DNA from: Oscillospiraceae bacterium | GTDB taxonomy: Bacteria; Bacillota; Clostridia; Oscillospirales; Oscillospiraceae | Direction: 5' to 3' | Assembly (NCBI GenBank): GCA_017542425.1 | Contig: JAFXXH010000028.1 | Span: 1-47,296 of the forward strand | Length of the DNA stretch: 47,296 nt | Shown here: piece by piece, positions 26,530 to 35,221 of the stretch | Layout: each line of letters begins with the position of its first letter | How positions within the stretch are numbered: position 1 is the stretch's first letter | Position numbers and translations under genes: made by a program | Notes under the pieces: model-generated | Told to the model about the DNA's origin: nothing | The model's database searches: none | Seen by the model: only the letters and a program-made list of their open reading frames with translations

Positions 26530-26960
26530 TCCCCCGTAGGGAACGTCCTCTCCGACATTCCGCAGCATGATCTTGTAGGGCACGCCGACAGCAGCCGCCG
26601 AAGAAGCGTCACCACGCCCGGCGAATCCGCAGCATTTCTCTGTAGGGGGCGGCGTCCCCGACACCCCCGCAGCAGCGGCGAGATTCCCACAAACTTTGGG
26701 CAAATTCGCAGCCGCCCGGTAGGGAACGCCGTCCCCGGCGTTCCGCGCAGTAACACCCACGATACAGACAAGCCCCAGGCGAATTCGTACCCACACCGTT
26801 GTAGGGAAAGGGCTTGCCCTTTCCGCGCAGTAACACCCAAGACATAGAACATCGTCGGGCGAATCAGCAACACGGCTGCGGATTTGCCCGACGGTTTGCG
26901 TCTCTTCTGTGCCGCTGGCGGAATGGGCAAGCCCTTTCCTTGCGATACGGGAGGTGCAAT
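26530..26960. repeat. Array of ~79-80-bp hairpin repeat units
   Basis: This fills most of the 546-bp gene-free stretch 26497-27042. Unit starts (GGC of GGCGAATCCGCA or a close variant) are at 26620, 26699, 26778 and 26858, giving spacings of 79, 79 and 80. Each unit has the start block, then GTAGGG, a hairpin, and GCGCAG-AACACCC. The hairpin arms differ between units but stay complementary: GGAACGCCG/CGGCGTTCC (26723-26744) and GGAAAGGGC/GCCCTTTCC (26805-26824). Degenerate units are at 26536 and 26575, and an inverted partial unit covers about 26875-26955. No open reading frame with a ribosome site is seen. Confidence 0.8.
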
Positions 26961-27042
26961 GTGGGAGCAAAAGCGCCGAAGAAAACACATCGCCCGCCGC
27001 GGATTGCGGCGGGCGAAACTTGTTTCTGGGGTTTCGGAAAGC

Positions 27043-28059
27043 TTACCGCATCCCCTTGTCGTAGGGAATCCCCTCCGCCTTGGGCGCTCTGGACTTCTTG
27101 GAGGTGAAGGCCAGCACCACCAGGCAGATGACGTAGGGCATCATGTTGTAGACGCCGCCGGGGATGTTCAGGGCCTGGAGCGCCGCGAAGCCGGTGCCCA
27201 CGTTGCTGAGGGCGCGGAGCAATCCGAAGAGCAGGGCGGCCAGGGCGATGCGGCTGGGTTTCCACTGGCCGAAGATCATCACGGCCAGGGAGAGGAAGCC
27301 GAAGCCGGCCACGCCACGTTCGAACTCCCACTGGCTGACGGCGGCCATGATGTAGCAAATGCCGCCCAGCCCGCCGTAGACGCCGGAGATCAGGACGCCG
27401 GACCAGCGCATCTTCAGGACGTTGATGCCCACGCTGGCCGCCGCCTGGGGATGCTCGCCGCAGGCCATGAGCCGCAGACCGAAGCGGGTCTTGTACAGCA
27501 CGATGTAAGCCGCCACCAGCATGACGATGGCCACGACGAGGAACCAGTTGAACTCAAAGCTCAGGAAGCGCTCGGCCCCGCCGCCCTCCACGCTGACGGG
27601 GATCTTGAAGGTGACCAGGAAGTTCTGCCGGGGCAGGCCGTATTCAATGATGGAGCTGGGGTTGTCCGGGTTGGAGGCGGTGTTGATGGCCTTCACCAGC
27701 ACCGTGGCCCCCGCCACGCCCAGCATGTTCAGGGCGGTGCCCACGATGGTCTGGTCGGCCTTGAAGTTGATGCTGGCCACGCCCAGCAGGGCGGAGTAGA
27801 CCAGGCCGAAGACCACGGCCCCCAGCATGACCAGCAGCACCATCACGAGACCGGAGGCGTCCGCCGGGAGATAGCGCATCACCAGCGCGCCGCCCAGGGC
27901 GCCGATGACCATGATGCCCTCCAGGCCCAGGTTGATGACGCCGGAGTGTTCGCTGAAGCAGCCGCCCAGGGCCACCATCATCAGCACGGAGGAGAAGATC
28001 AGGGTGTATTGCAGCAGAAGCAGAAACTGCTGGATGACTTGCATGGTATCCGCCGACAT
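27043..28059 (-). CDS. BMP-type ABC importer, second permease (nucleoside/sugar type)
   Basis: A 338-residue permease of the branched-chain/ribose class (BPD_transp_2) starting MSADTMQVIQ at 28059. The ATG overlaps the upstream permease stop by one base (TGATG), so the two are translationally coupled. About 8-10 hydrophobic helices are visible; the block HSGVINLGLEGIMVIGA is typical of YufQ/NupQ-like permeases. It makes the transport channel with the first permease. It is the last gene of the operon; the C-terminal KAEGIPYDKGMR is charged and cytoplasmic. Confidence 0.92.
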   Translation of the reverse strand: MSADTMQVIQQFLLLLQYTLIFSSVLMMVALGGCFSEHSGVINLGLEGIMVIGALGGALVMRYLPADASGLVMVLLVMLGAVVFGLVYSALLGVASINFKADQTIVGTALNMLGVAGATVLVKAINTASNPDNPSSIIEYGLPRQNFLVTFKIPVSVEGGGAERFLSFEFNWFLVVAIVMLVAAYIVLYKTRFGLRLMACGEHPQAAASVGINVLKMRWSGVLISGVYGGLGGICYIMAAVSQWEFERGVAGFGFLSLAVMIFGQWKPSRIALAALLFGLLRALSNVGTGFAALQALNIPGGVYNMMPYVICLVVLAFTSKKSRAPKAEGIPYDKGMR

Positions 28060-29200
28060 CAGGACGCGCCCCCTTTCTCGGTGTTGCCGCCCGCGGCGGC
28101 TTTCTGTTTGCGCAGCAGCGCCCGCTCCTCGCTCCGCAGCAGGCCGGTGTTGATCGCGTACTTGATGAACAGCACGAAGCCGCAGAGGTAGATGATGATG
28201 CTGCTGATCAGGTCGGAGATCTGGGAGGCGTACATGCTCTTGTCCACGAAAGCACCCCCGGCGGTGATGTGCTGGATGAAGTAGGAGGAGAAGATGGCCC
28301 CGATGGGGTTCAGACCGCCCAGGAAGGCGGCGGCAATGCCGTTGAAGCCCATGCCGGGGACGGAGCTGAGGCCCACGCTCCACTGCTCGAAGTCGGTGAG
28401 GTACAGCAGCGCCCCGCCCATGGCCGCCAGCGCGCCGCCGATCATCAGCGTCAGGATGATGTTGCGCTTTTCCGCCATACCGGCGTACTTGGCGGCGTTC
28501 TTGTTGTTGCCGGTGGCCCGCAGCTCATAGCCGAAGCGGGTCTTGTCCAGCACCACCAGGACCACAATGGCCAGGATGATGGCCAGGGGCACGGCGATGG
28601 TGACGTATTGGTGCTTGTTGAAGAGATTGCCCAGGCCCAGGGAGGGGAGAATGGCCTGGTCGGCGTTGCCCCGCAGGTGCAGGGTGTAGGGGCTGGCCTG
28701 TTCCGTCACGCCGCTGAGGATCATGTTGGCGGTGTAGAGGGTGATCCAGTTGAGCATGATGCCGGAGATGACCTCGTTCACGTTCTGGTAGGCTTTCAGC
28801 ATCCCCACAATGGCCCCGGACACCGCGCCCAGGGCAATGGCCAGCAGCAGGCAGGGCAGCCAGCCCCAGCCCCACTGCAGCGCCGCGTACAGTCCGGCGG
28901 CGGCCCCGACCACATACTGTCCGGCCACGCCGATGTTGAACAGGCCCACTTTGTAGGCGAAGAGCACGCTGAGGGAGCACATCAGCAGCGGCGCGGTCTT
29001 CACCAGGGTGTTGCCCAGGTTTTTCAGCTGCAAATTCGCCTTGGAGACGTTCAGGAAGTTGCGGATGACCGCCAGGATGGCCTGTCCCGCCCCGGCGGGG
29101 TTGATGAACAGCAGCACCACATAGCCCAGCAGCAGTCCCAGCACGATGCACAGCAGCGAGGCGATCAGCGACTGCACACCCTTGCGCTTCAAAAGATTTT

Positions 29201-29204
<4 letters not shown>
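28059..29204 (-). CDS. BMP-type ABC importer, first permease (nucleoside/sugar type)
   Basis: A 381-residue permease of the BPD_transp_2 class. Its ATG overlaps the stop of the ATPase gene (ATGA). The block YKVGLFNIGVAGQYVVGA and the loop KTRFGYELRATGNNKNAAKYAG are family hallmarks seen in YufP/NupP-like proteins. About nine transmembrane helices are seen, with a long first periplasm-side loop (about residues 36-60). It pairs with the downstream permease to form a heterodimeric channel. Confidence 0.92.
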
Positions 29205-30739
<1,535 letters not shown>

Positions 30740-30877
30740 GCTCCATCCCTCCTTCAGATAATTCCGGTTCGGACGCCCTTCGGCGGGGCTTTGGCGCGTC
30801 CGACAAAATACCTTGTCCATTATACACGATGTCTCGGCATATTGCAAAGAAAATCACAGGCTTTCTCCGTTTTTTTC

Positions 30878-30912
30878 AGGAAAAAAGACGCGGCCACGTC
30901 GGGCCGCGTCTT
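30878..30912 (-). terminator. Terminator/attenuator between the BMP lipoprotein gene and its ATPase gene
   Basis: An 11-bp perfect stem (AAGACGCGGCC at 30885-30895 with 30902-30912), followed on the minus strand by TTTTTTCC. It lies inside the operon, 18 bp after the lipoprotein stop codon. Confidence 0.85.
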
Positions 30913-30929
30913 GGGGGAAAGAGATGTGC

Positions 30930-32105
30930 TTATTTCAGGTTGCCCAGGTCGGTCAGGGCGATGTCGGTGGCGAAGTCAGAGGCGGTCAGGGAGATGTCGT
31001 TGCTGACGGTGATCTCGCCGTTGAACAGATCGGCCACCAGGTCATAGTAATCCTCCTCGGTGAAGCTGTCGGAGAACTGGGTGCTCATGGGGATCTGGAC
31101 GTAGTTCTCCTCCGGGTTCTCGGAGACCAGACCCAGGTTGTCCACCAGGCCGCCGACAAACGTGCCGTCCTGCACCTTGGTGAGCAGGGTGTTGACGGTG
31201 GCGGCCAGGCCCTTCATGGCGGAGGTGACGGTCATGCCCTCGCCGTACAGGCCGTCGATGGTGGCCTGCTGGTCCACGTCCACACCGATGACCTTGCCGC
31301 CGACCTTGGCCGCGGCCTCACCGGCGGAGGTGTAGATGCCGCCGCCGCAGGCGAAGACGATCTCGGTGCCGCCGTAGTACCAGGTGTCCATGGCGGCGGT
31401 GATGTCCGCGTCGCCGTAGAACTGGTTGCCGTAGGCGTAGTTGACGGACACGTCGCTGCCGGTCTCCACAGCCGCGTCATTGGCGCCCTGGACGAAGCCG
31501 TAGCCGTAGCGCATGACGGCGGGGACGGCCATACCGCCCAGGAAGCCCAGCTTGGTGTAGCCCAGCTTCACGGCGGCGTAACCGGCCATGTAGCCGCAGA
31601 GCTCTTCCTGATAGACGGCGGAGTAGAGGTTGGCGGGGAACTCGGTCAGACCGGCTTCGTTCAGGTCATACTCGGACACGTCCAGCGCGATGAAGGTCAC
31701 GTCGGGATACTCTTCCACGGTAGCGGCAATGGCGTTGGCAAAGGCGTAGCCGGGCATGACGATGACGTTGAAGTCCTTGTCGATGGCGTTCTCGATCATG
31801 CTGACGCGGTCGGCGTCGGAGTCAGAGGCGGGCTTGAAGTAGGTGAACTCCACGCCGTTTTCCTCGCACCAGGCCTTGGCCGCCTCGTAGGTGGTCTGGT
31901 TGAAGCTCTGGTCGGTGATGTCGCCGTAGTCGGTGATCATGGCGACCATCATCTCGGTCTCATCGGCGCCGGGCACGTCCACGGGCGTGTCCACGGGGCC
32001 GTCGTCCGGGGCGTCGGTGGCGGGGGCCGGGGTGGTCTCGCCGCCGCAGGCGGTCAGCGCCAGCAGCATCATGAGCGCCAGCAGCAGGGGAAGGGTCTTT
32101 TTCAT
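30930..32105 (-). CDS. BMP-family substrate-binding lipoprotein (nucleoside type)
   Basis: A 391-residue protein with AACGGAGG before the ATG. Signal MKKTLPLLLA ending in lipobox LTAC (Cys20), then an acidic Thr/Pro/Asp linker of about 30 residues. The BMP/Med domain follows: ITDYGDITDQSFNQTTYEAA, NVIVMPGYAFANAIA, IFACGGGIYTSAGEAA-like and GVDVDQQATIDG. Members of this group (PnrA/TmpC, Med) bind purine nucleosides. It is the first gene of a four-gene importer operon; the downstream genes encode one ATPase and two permeases. Nearby deoD, udk and tdk support a nucleoside substrate, though that is inferred. Confidence 0.92.
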   Translation of the reverse strand: MKKTLPLLLALMMLLALTACGGETTPAPATDAPDDGPVDTPVDVPGADETEMMVAMITDYGDITDQSFNQTTYEAAKAWCEENGVEFTYFKPASDSDADRVSMIENAIDKDFNVIVMPGYAFANAIAATVEEYPDVTFIALDVSEYDLNEAGLTEFPANLYSAVYQEELCGYMAGYAAVKLGYTKLGFLGGMAVPAVMRYGYGFVQGANDAAVETGSDVSVNYAYGNQFYGDADITAAMDTWYYGGTEIVFACGGGIYTSAGEAAAKVGGKVIGVDVDQQATIDGLYGEGMTVTSAMKGLAATVNTLLTKVQDGTFVGGLVDNLGLVSENPEENYVQIPMSTQFSDSFTEEDYYDLVADLFNGEITVSNDISLTASDFATDIALTDLGNLK

Positions 32106-32169
32106 GGTTGCATTCCTCCGTTTTTCATTTGGTATTTCTGTACACCTGAACGCAAAAAACGTCCATCAC

Positions 32170-32199
32170 ATTATAGCATTTCCCCGGCTGGGAAATCAA
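32170..32199 (-). promoter_or_regulatory. Promoter of the BMP importer operon
   Basis: On the minus strand TTGATT (32194-32199), 18-bp spacer, TATAAT (32170-32175), 65 bp before the lipoprotein start. Confidence 0.8.
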
Positions 32200-32323
32200 G
32201 GGCAAGGGCGCACAATTCCGTTCCGCAGCCATTTTCGTCAGTTCGCCAAAAAATGCCGGGCGAACTTTGTATCCCGGTATTCCGCCGCGCCGGGTCTGTC
32301 ACAGGGCGAGACGGGATGCGCCG

Positions 32324-32360
32324 TTGACAATTAGCGCAATTCCGCATATAATTATGCTAA
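32324..32360 (+). promoter_or_regulatory. Promoter and overlapping operator dyads of the toxin-antitoxin pair
   Basis: TTGACA (32324-32329), 17-bp spacer, TATAAT (32347-32352). Two dyads overlap it: TTAGC (32331-32335) with GCTAA (32356-32360), and GCATA with TATGC around the -10. Such sites fit autorepression by the antitoxin or the complex, as is usual for this family. Confidence 0.75.
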
Positions 32361-32375
32361 AAGGGAGGTGGCGAA

Positions 32376-32663
32376 ATGCCCAAAATTCGACCTGTTTCCG
32401 ATCTTCGGAACCATTTTGCGGAAATCACAAGAGAAGTCCAGCTTTCCGATGAGCCGGTGTTTTTGACCAAAAACGGCGTCGGCTCGATTGTGGTTATGAG
32501 CATGGAGAGCTACGAGCAGAAACGCTATGACAGCATGGTGTATGACAAGCTGCACGAGGCGGAGCTGCAGTCGCTCGGCACGACCGAGCGCCGCAGCCAT
32601 GCGGAGGTCATGGCGAAAGCGCGTGATCTGCTGCACACTGCGGAGGATCAGAAGCGTGCATAA
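32376..32663 (+). CDS. Type II antitoxin, Phd/YefM family
   Basis: A 95-residue protein with AAAGGGAGG before the ATG. The N-terminal DNA-binding part IRPVSDLRNHFAEITREV and the block EPVFLTKNGVGSIVVMSMESYE are typical of Phd/YefM antitoxins. The C-terminal half is charged and probably disordered until it binds the toxin. It neutralises the downstream ParE/RelE-like toxin and represses the operon. The GC content is lower than in the flanking genes, which suggests acquisition. Confidence 0.92.
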   Translation: MPKIRPVSDLRNHFAEITREVQLSDEPVFLTKNGVGSIVVMSMESYEQKRYDSMVYDKLHEAELQSLGTTERRSHAEVMAKARDLLHTAEDQKRA

Positions 32664-32964
32664 GCTTGTGTATTTGCCGCTTGCGGAACGTGACCTGATG
32701 GAGGCGCTTGACTATCTGGCCTACGCGCTGGACGCGCCAAAAGCCGCCCGCGATCTCCTGGCCGAATTGGATAAAACGGTAAAGCAGATCGCGGAGTTCC
32801 CCTATGCCTGCGCGCTTTATCGCACAGACCGCCCGATGCAGGACGAGATCCGAATGGTGCCGGTCAAAGGCTATCTGCTGTATTACGCAGTCTTTCACGA
32901 CCGCGTGGAGATTCGACGCTTTCTTCACGGCCGCCGGGATCGAAGCAAGGGGATTGCGGAATAA
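32656..32964 (+). CDS. Type II toxin, RelE/ParE family
   Basis: A 102-residue protein. The GTG start (VHKLVYLPLAERDL) overlaps the antitoxin's last codons by 8 bp, with CGGAGGATC as ribosome site; the open frame extends upstream inside the antitoxin only by chance. Pattern LAERDLMEALDYLAYAL, then a conserved strand block with VKGYLLYYAVFHDRVEIRRFLHGRRD, fits the ParE/RelE fold (substrate mRNA or gyrase cannot be separated). It is the second gene of the pair. The 133 bp after it hold no clear terminator. Confidence 0.9.
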   Translation: MHKLVYLPLAERDLMEALDYLAYALDAPKAARDLLAELDKTVKQIAEFPYACALYRTDRPMQDEIRMVPVKGYLLYYAVFHDRVEIRRFLHGRRDRSKGIAE

Positions 32965-33097
32965 GTTTGCCGTATTTGCCCTCCCGGTGACATACTCTGT
33001 CAGGATTGCGCGGTTCTGCCTTTCAGTTCCGCAGTTGGAGGTTTCCCCGCTTGCCAGAAACGCGCCGCTGTGTATCCCGCCGGAGGACGCGGCCTGT

Positions 33098-33823
33098 TCA
33101 GCGGGAGGCCATCTCCACGGCGGTGTCCAGGGCCAGCTCCATCATCCGGGTGAAGGAGGTCTGGCGCTCCTCGGCGCTGAGGCATTCCGGCTGATAGAGG
33201 TGGTCGGAGATGGTGAGAATGCCCAGGGCCCGCTTGCCCAGGCGGGCGGCGGTCATGTACAGCCCGGCGCACTCCATCTCCACGGCCAGGACGCCCATCT
33301 TCCGCCAGGGGTCCGGGCCGTCCGAGCCGTCGTTGTAGAAGTTGTCGCTGCTGAGGATGTTGCCCACCCGGGGGGCCACGCCGTTCACCTCGGCGCAGCG
33401 GAGGGCGGCGGCCAGCAGGGTGTAGTCGGCCAGGGGCGCGAAGGTGCCGGGCAGGGCGAACTGGTGGGCGAAGTTGCTGTCCGTGCAGGCCCCCTGGGCA
33501 AAGACGATGTCCATGGCGTGCAGATCGTCCTGCAGGCTCCCGGCGGAGCCGATGCGGATGATGTTCTCCACGCCGTACTCGGAATACAGCTCCCAGCTGT
33601 AGATGCCAATGGCGGGGATGCCCATGCCGGAGGCCATGACGGTGACGGGGACGCCCTTCCAGCTGCCGGTGTAGCCCTGGACGCCCCGGACGTTGTTGAC
33701 CAATACCGGGTCGGTGAGGAAGGTCTCGGCGATGAATTTGCTGCGCAGCGGGTCGCCGGGCATCAGGACGGTTTTGGCGATCTCGCCCTGTCGGGCGGTG
33801 ATGTGCGGGGTGGGAATGCTCAT
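33098..33823 (-). CDS. deoD: Purine-nucleoside phosphorylase, DeoD type
   Basis: A 241-residue hexameric-type phosphorylase. The start MSIPTPHITA (33823) follows GGAGGAG; an in-frame ATG 18 bp upstream lacks a ribosome site. Phosphate-binding block VLMPGDPLRSKFIAET, GSAGSLQ, and the late VEMECAGLY block with catalytic Asp in ISDHLYQ are all present. It cleaves purine (deoxy)nucleosides with phosphate to free base and (deoxy)ribose-1-phosphate. It is divergent from udk, with back-to-back promoters, and close to the BMP nucleoside importer. Confidence 0.95.
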   Translation of the reverse strand: MSIPTPHITARQGEIAKTVLMPGDPLRSKFIAETFLTDPVLVNNVRGVQGYTGSWKGVPVTVMASGMGIPAIGIYSWELYSEYGVENIIRIGSAGSLQDDLHAMDIVFAQGACTDSNFAHQFALPGTFAPLADYTLLAAALRCAEVNGVAPRVGNILSSDNFYNDGSDGPDPWRKMGVLAVEMECAGLYMTAARLGKRALGILTISDHLYQPECLSAEERQTSFTRMMELALDTAVEMASR

Positions 33824-33860
33824 GGCGCGCTCCTCCAACATTCATAGTGTTTTTTCCTTC

Positions 33861-33888
33861 ATTATAGCTCCAAAAGCGGAAAAGTCAA
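33861..33888 (-). promoter_or_regulatory. Promoter of deoD
   Basis: On the minus strand TTGACT (33883-33888), 16-bp spacer, TATAAT (33861-33866). Confidence 0.75.
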
Positions 33889-33889
33889 T

Positions 33890-33918
33890 TTGCATCCGGG
33901 CAGAGGGCGTGCTATAAT
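33890..33918 (+). promoter_or_regulatory. Promoter of the udk operon
   Basis: TTGCAT (33890-33895), 17-bp spacer, TATAAT (33913-33918). Its -35 is one base from the -35 of the divergent deoD promoter. Confidence 0.8.
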
Positions 33919-33966
33919 GGGGAAAAATCGCATCCGGAAAAGCGGAGAGAAAGGCACGGCGCGGAT

Positions 33967-34602
33967 ATGGAGATTCTGACCATCGGCATTGCCGGGGGCA
34001 CCGGCAGCGGCAAGACCACCATCACGAGACGCATCCTGTCCGAGTTCGGCAGGGACGTGGCGGTCCTCCACCACGACAGCTATTACAAGGCCCACGACAA
34101 CATGCCCTTTGAGGAGCGCTGCCGCCTGAACTACGACCACCCGGACGCCTTCGACAACGAGCTGTTCCTGCGCCACCTGCGCGCCCTGCGCCGGGGGGAG
34201 CGGGCCGAGTCCCCGGTCTATGACTACTCCATCCACAACCGCACCAAAGAGACCCGGACCATCCGGCCGGCCCGGGTGCTGCTGGTGGAGGGCATTCTGA
34301 TTTTCGCGGACCGGCGGCTGTGCGAGGAGATGGACATCAAGCTTTTCGTGGACGCGGACGCGGACGAGCGCATCCTGCGGCGCATCACCCGGGACATGCG
34401 CGACCGGGGCCGGAGCCTGGAGAGCATCACCAATCAATATCTCAGCACCGTGAAGCCCATGCACGAGCGTTTCGTGGAGCCCAGCAAACGCCGGGCGGAC
34501 CTGATCATCCCCCGAGGGGGCCGCAACACCGTGGCCCTGGAGATGGTGCTCTCGCGCATCCGGGGCTTCCTGGCGGCTTCGGCCCCCGGTCAGAAGGCGT
34601 GA
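33967..34602 (+). CDS. udk: Uridine kinase
   Basis: A 211-residue kinase. P-loop GIAGGTGSGKTT at residues 7-18. Block HHDSYYKAHDNMPFEERCRLNYDHP is typical of uridine/cytidine kinases (given in pieces here: HHDSYYK and NYDHPDAFD). The lid and tail block RDMRDRGRSLESITNQYLSTV is conserved. It phosphorylates uridine and cytidine to the monophosphates with a nucleoside triphosphate. It starts a run of same-strand genes; tdk follows after 13 bp. Confidence 0.95.
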   Translation: MEILTIGIAGGTGSGKTTITRRILSEFGRDVAVLHHDSYYKAHDNMPFEERCRLNYDHPDAFDNELFLRHLRALRRGERAESPVYDYSIHNRTKETRTIRPARVLLVEGILIFADRRLCEEMDIKLFVDADADERILRRITRDMRDRGRSLESITNQYLSTVKPMHERFVEPSKRRADLIIPRGGRNTVALEMVLSRIRGFLAASAPGQKA

Positions 34603-34615
34603 GAGGGCGGGGGAC

Positions 34616-35221
34616 ATGAGCAAACTCTATTTCAAATACGGGGCCATGGGCTCCAGCAAGTCGGCCCAGGCGCTCATCACGCAGTTCAATTATGAGGAGC
34701 GGGACATGAGCGTCTGGCTCATCAAGCCCAGCGTGGACGACCGGGACGGGGCGGACGTGGTCCGCAGCCGCATCGGCCTGAGCCGCCGGGCCCAGGTCAT
34801 CACCCCGGACCAGGACATCATCGCCGCCTACCACGCGGCGGGGCGGCACGACGTGATCATCGCCGACGAGGCCCAGTTCCTCACCCCGGCCCAGATCGAC
34901 CAGCTCCGCGCTCTGGTGGACGACGAAAACCTGCCGGTGCTGTGCTTCGGCCTGCGTACCGACTTCCGCACCCGCTTCTTCCCCGGGGCCCAGCGGCTCA
35001 TGGAGCTGGCCGACAGCATCACCGAGATCAAGACCGTCTGCACCTGCGGCCGCAAGGCCACCGTCAACGCCCGCATCGACGCACATGGCCGCGTCATCAC
35101 CGAGGGGGCCCAGGTGCTGCTGGGCGGCAACGACAGCTACACCGCCATGTGTCACCGCTGCTGGAAGCGCCGCATCGCCGCCCAGGCCCCAGACGGAGAG
35201 AAGGAGGAGACCGAGCCGTGA
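34616..35221 (+). CDS. tdk: Thymidine kinase (type II)
   Basis: A 201-residue protein. P-loop GAMGSSKS at residues 9-16, DEAQFL as catalytic and Walker B-like block, and a zinc site made by CTCG (near residue 142) and CHRC (near residue 180). Lasso block NDSYTAMCHRCW. It salvages thymidine to dTMP. Its stop overlaps the GTG of the next gene in a GTGA motif, so a mannosyltransferase is translationally coupled to it. The glycine-rich ribosome site is GGCGGGGG. Confidence 0.95.
   Translation: MSKLYFKYGAMGSSKSAQALITQFNYEERDMSVWLIKPSVDDRDGADVVRSRIGLSRRAQVITPDQDIIAAYHAAGRHDVIIADEAQFLTPAQIDQLRALVDDENLPVLCFGLRTDFRTRFFPGAQRLMELADSITEIKTVCTCGRKATVNARIDAHGRVITEGAQVLLGGNDSYTAMCHRCWKRRIAAQAPDGEKEETEP

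Noticed and set aside
26530-26960. A CRISPR array, because of regular ~80-bp spacing
   Set aside because: The units are not short identical repeats with unique spacers; each unit is a diverged hairpin block and no cas genes are nearby.
24598-26988. A 796-codon minus-strand frame over pepF
   Set aside because: Antisense to a complete M3 peptidase with an intact HELGH site, and it lacks domains.
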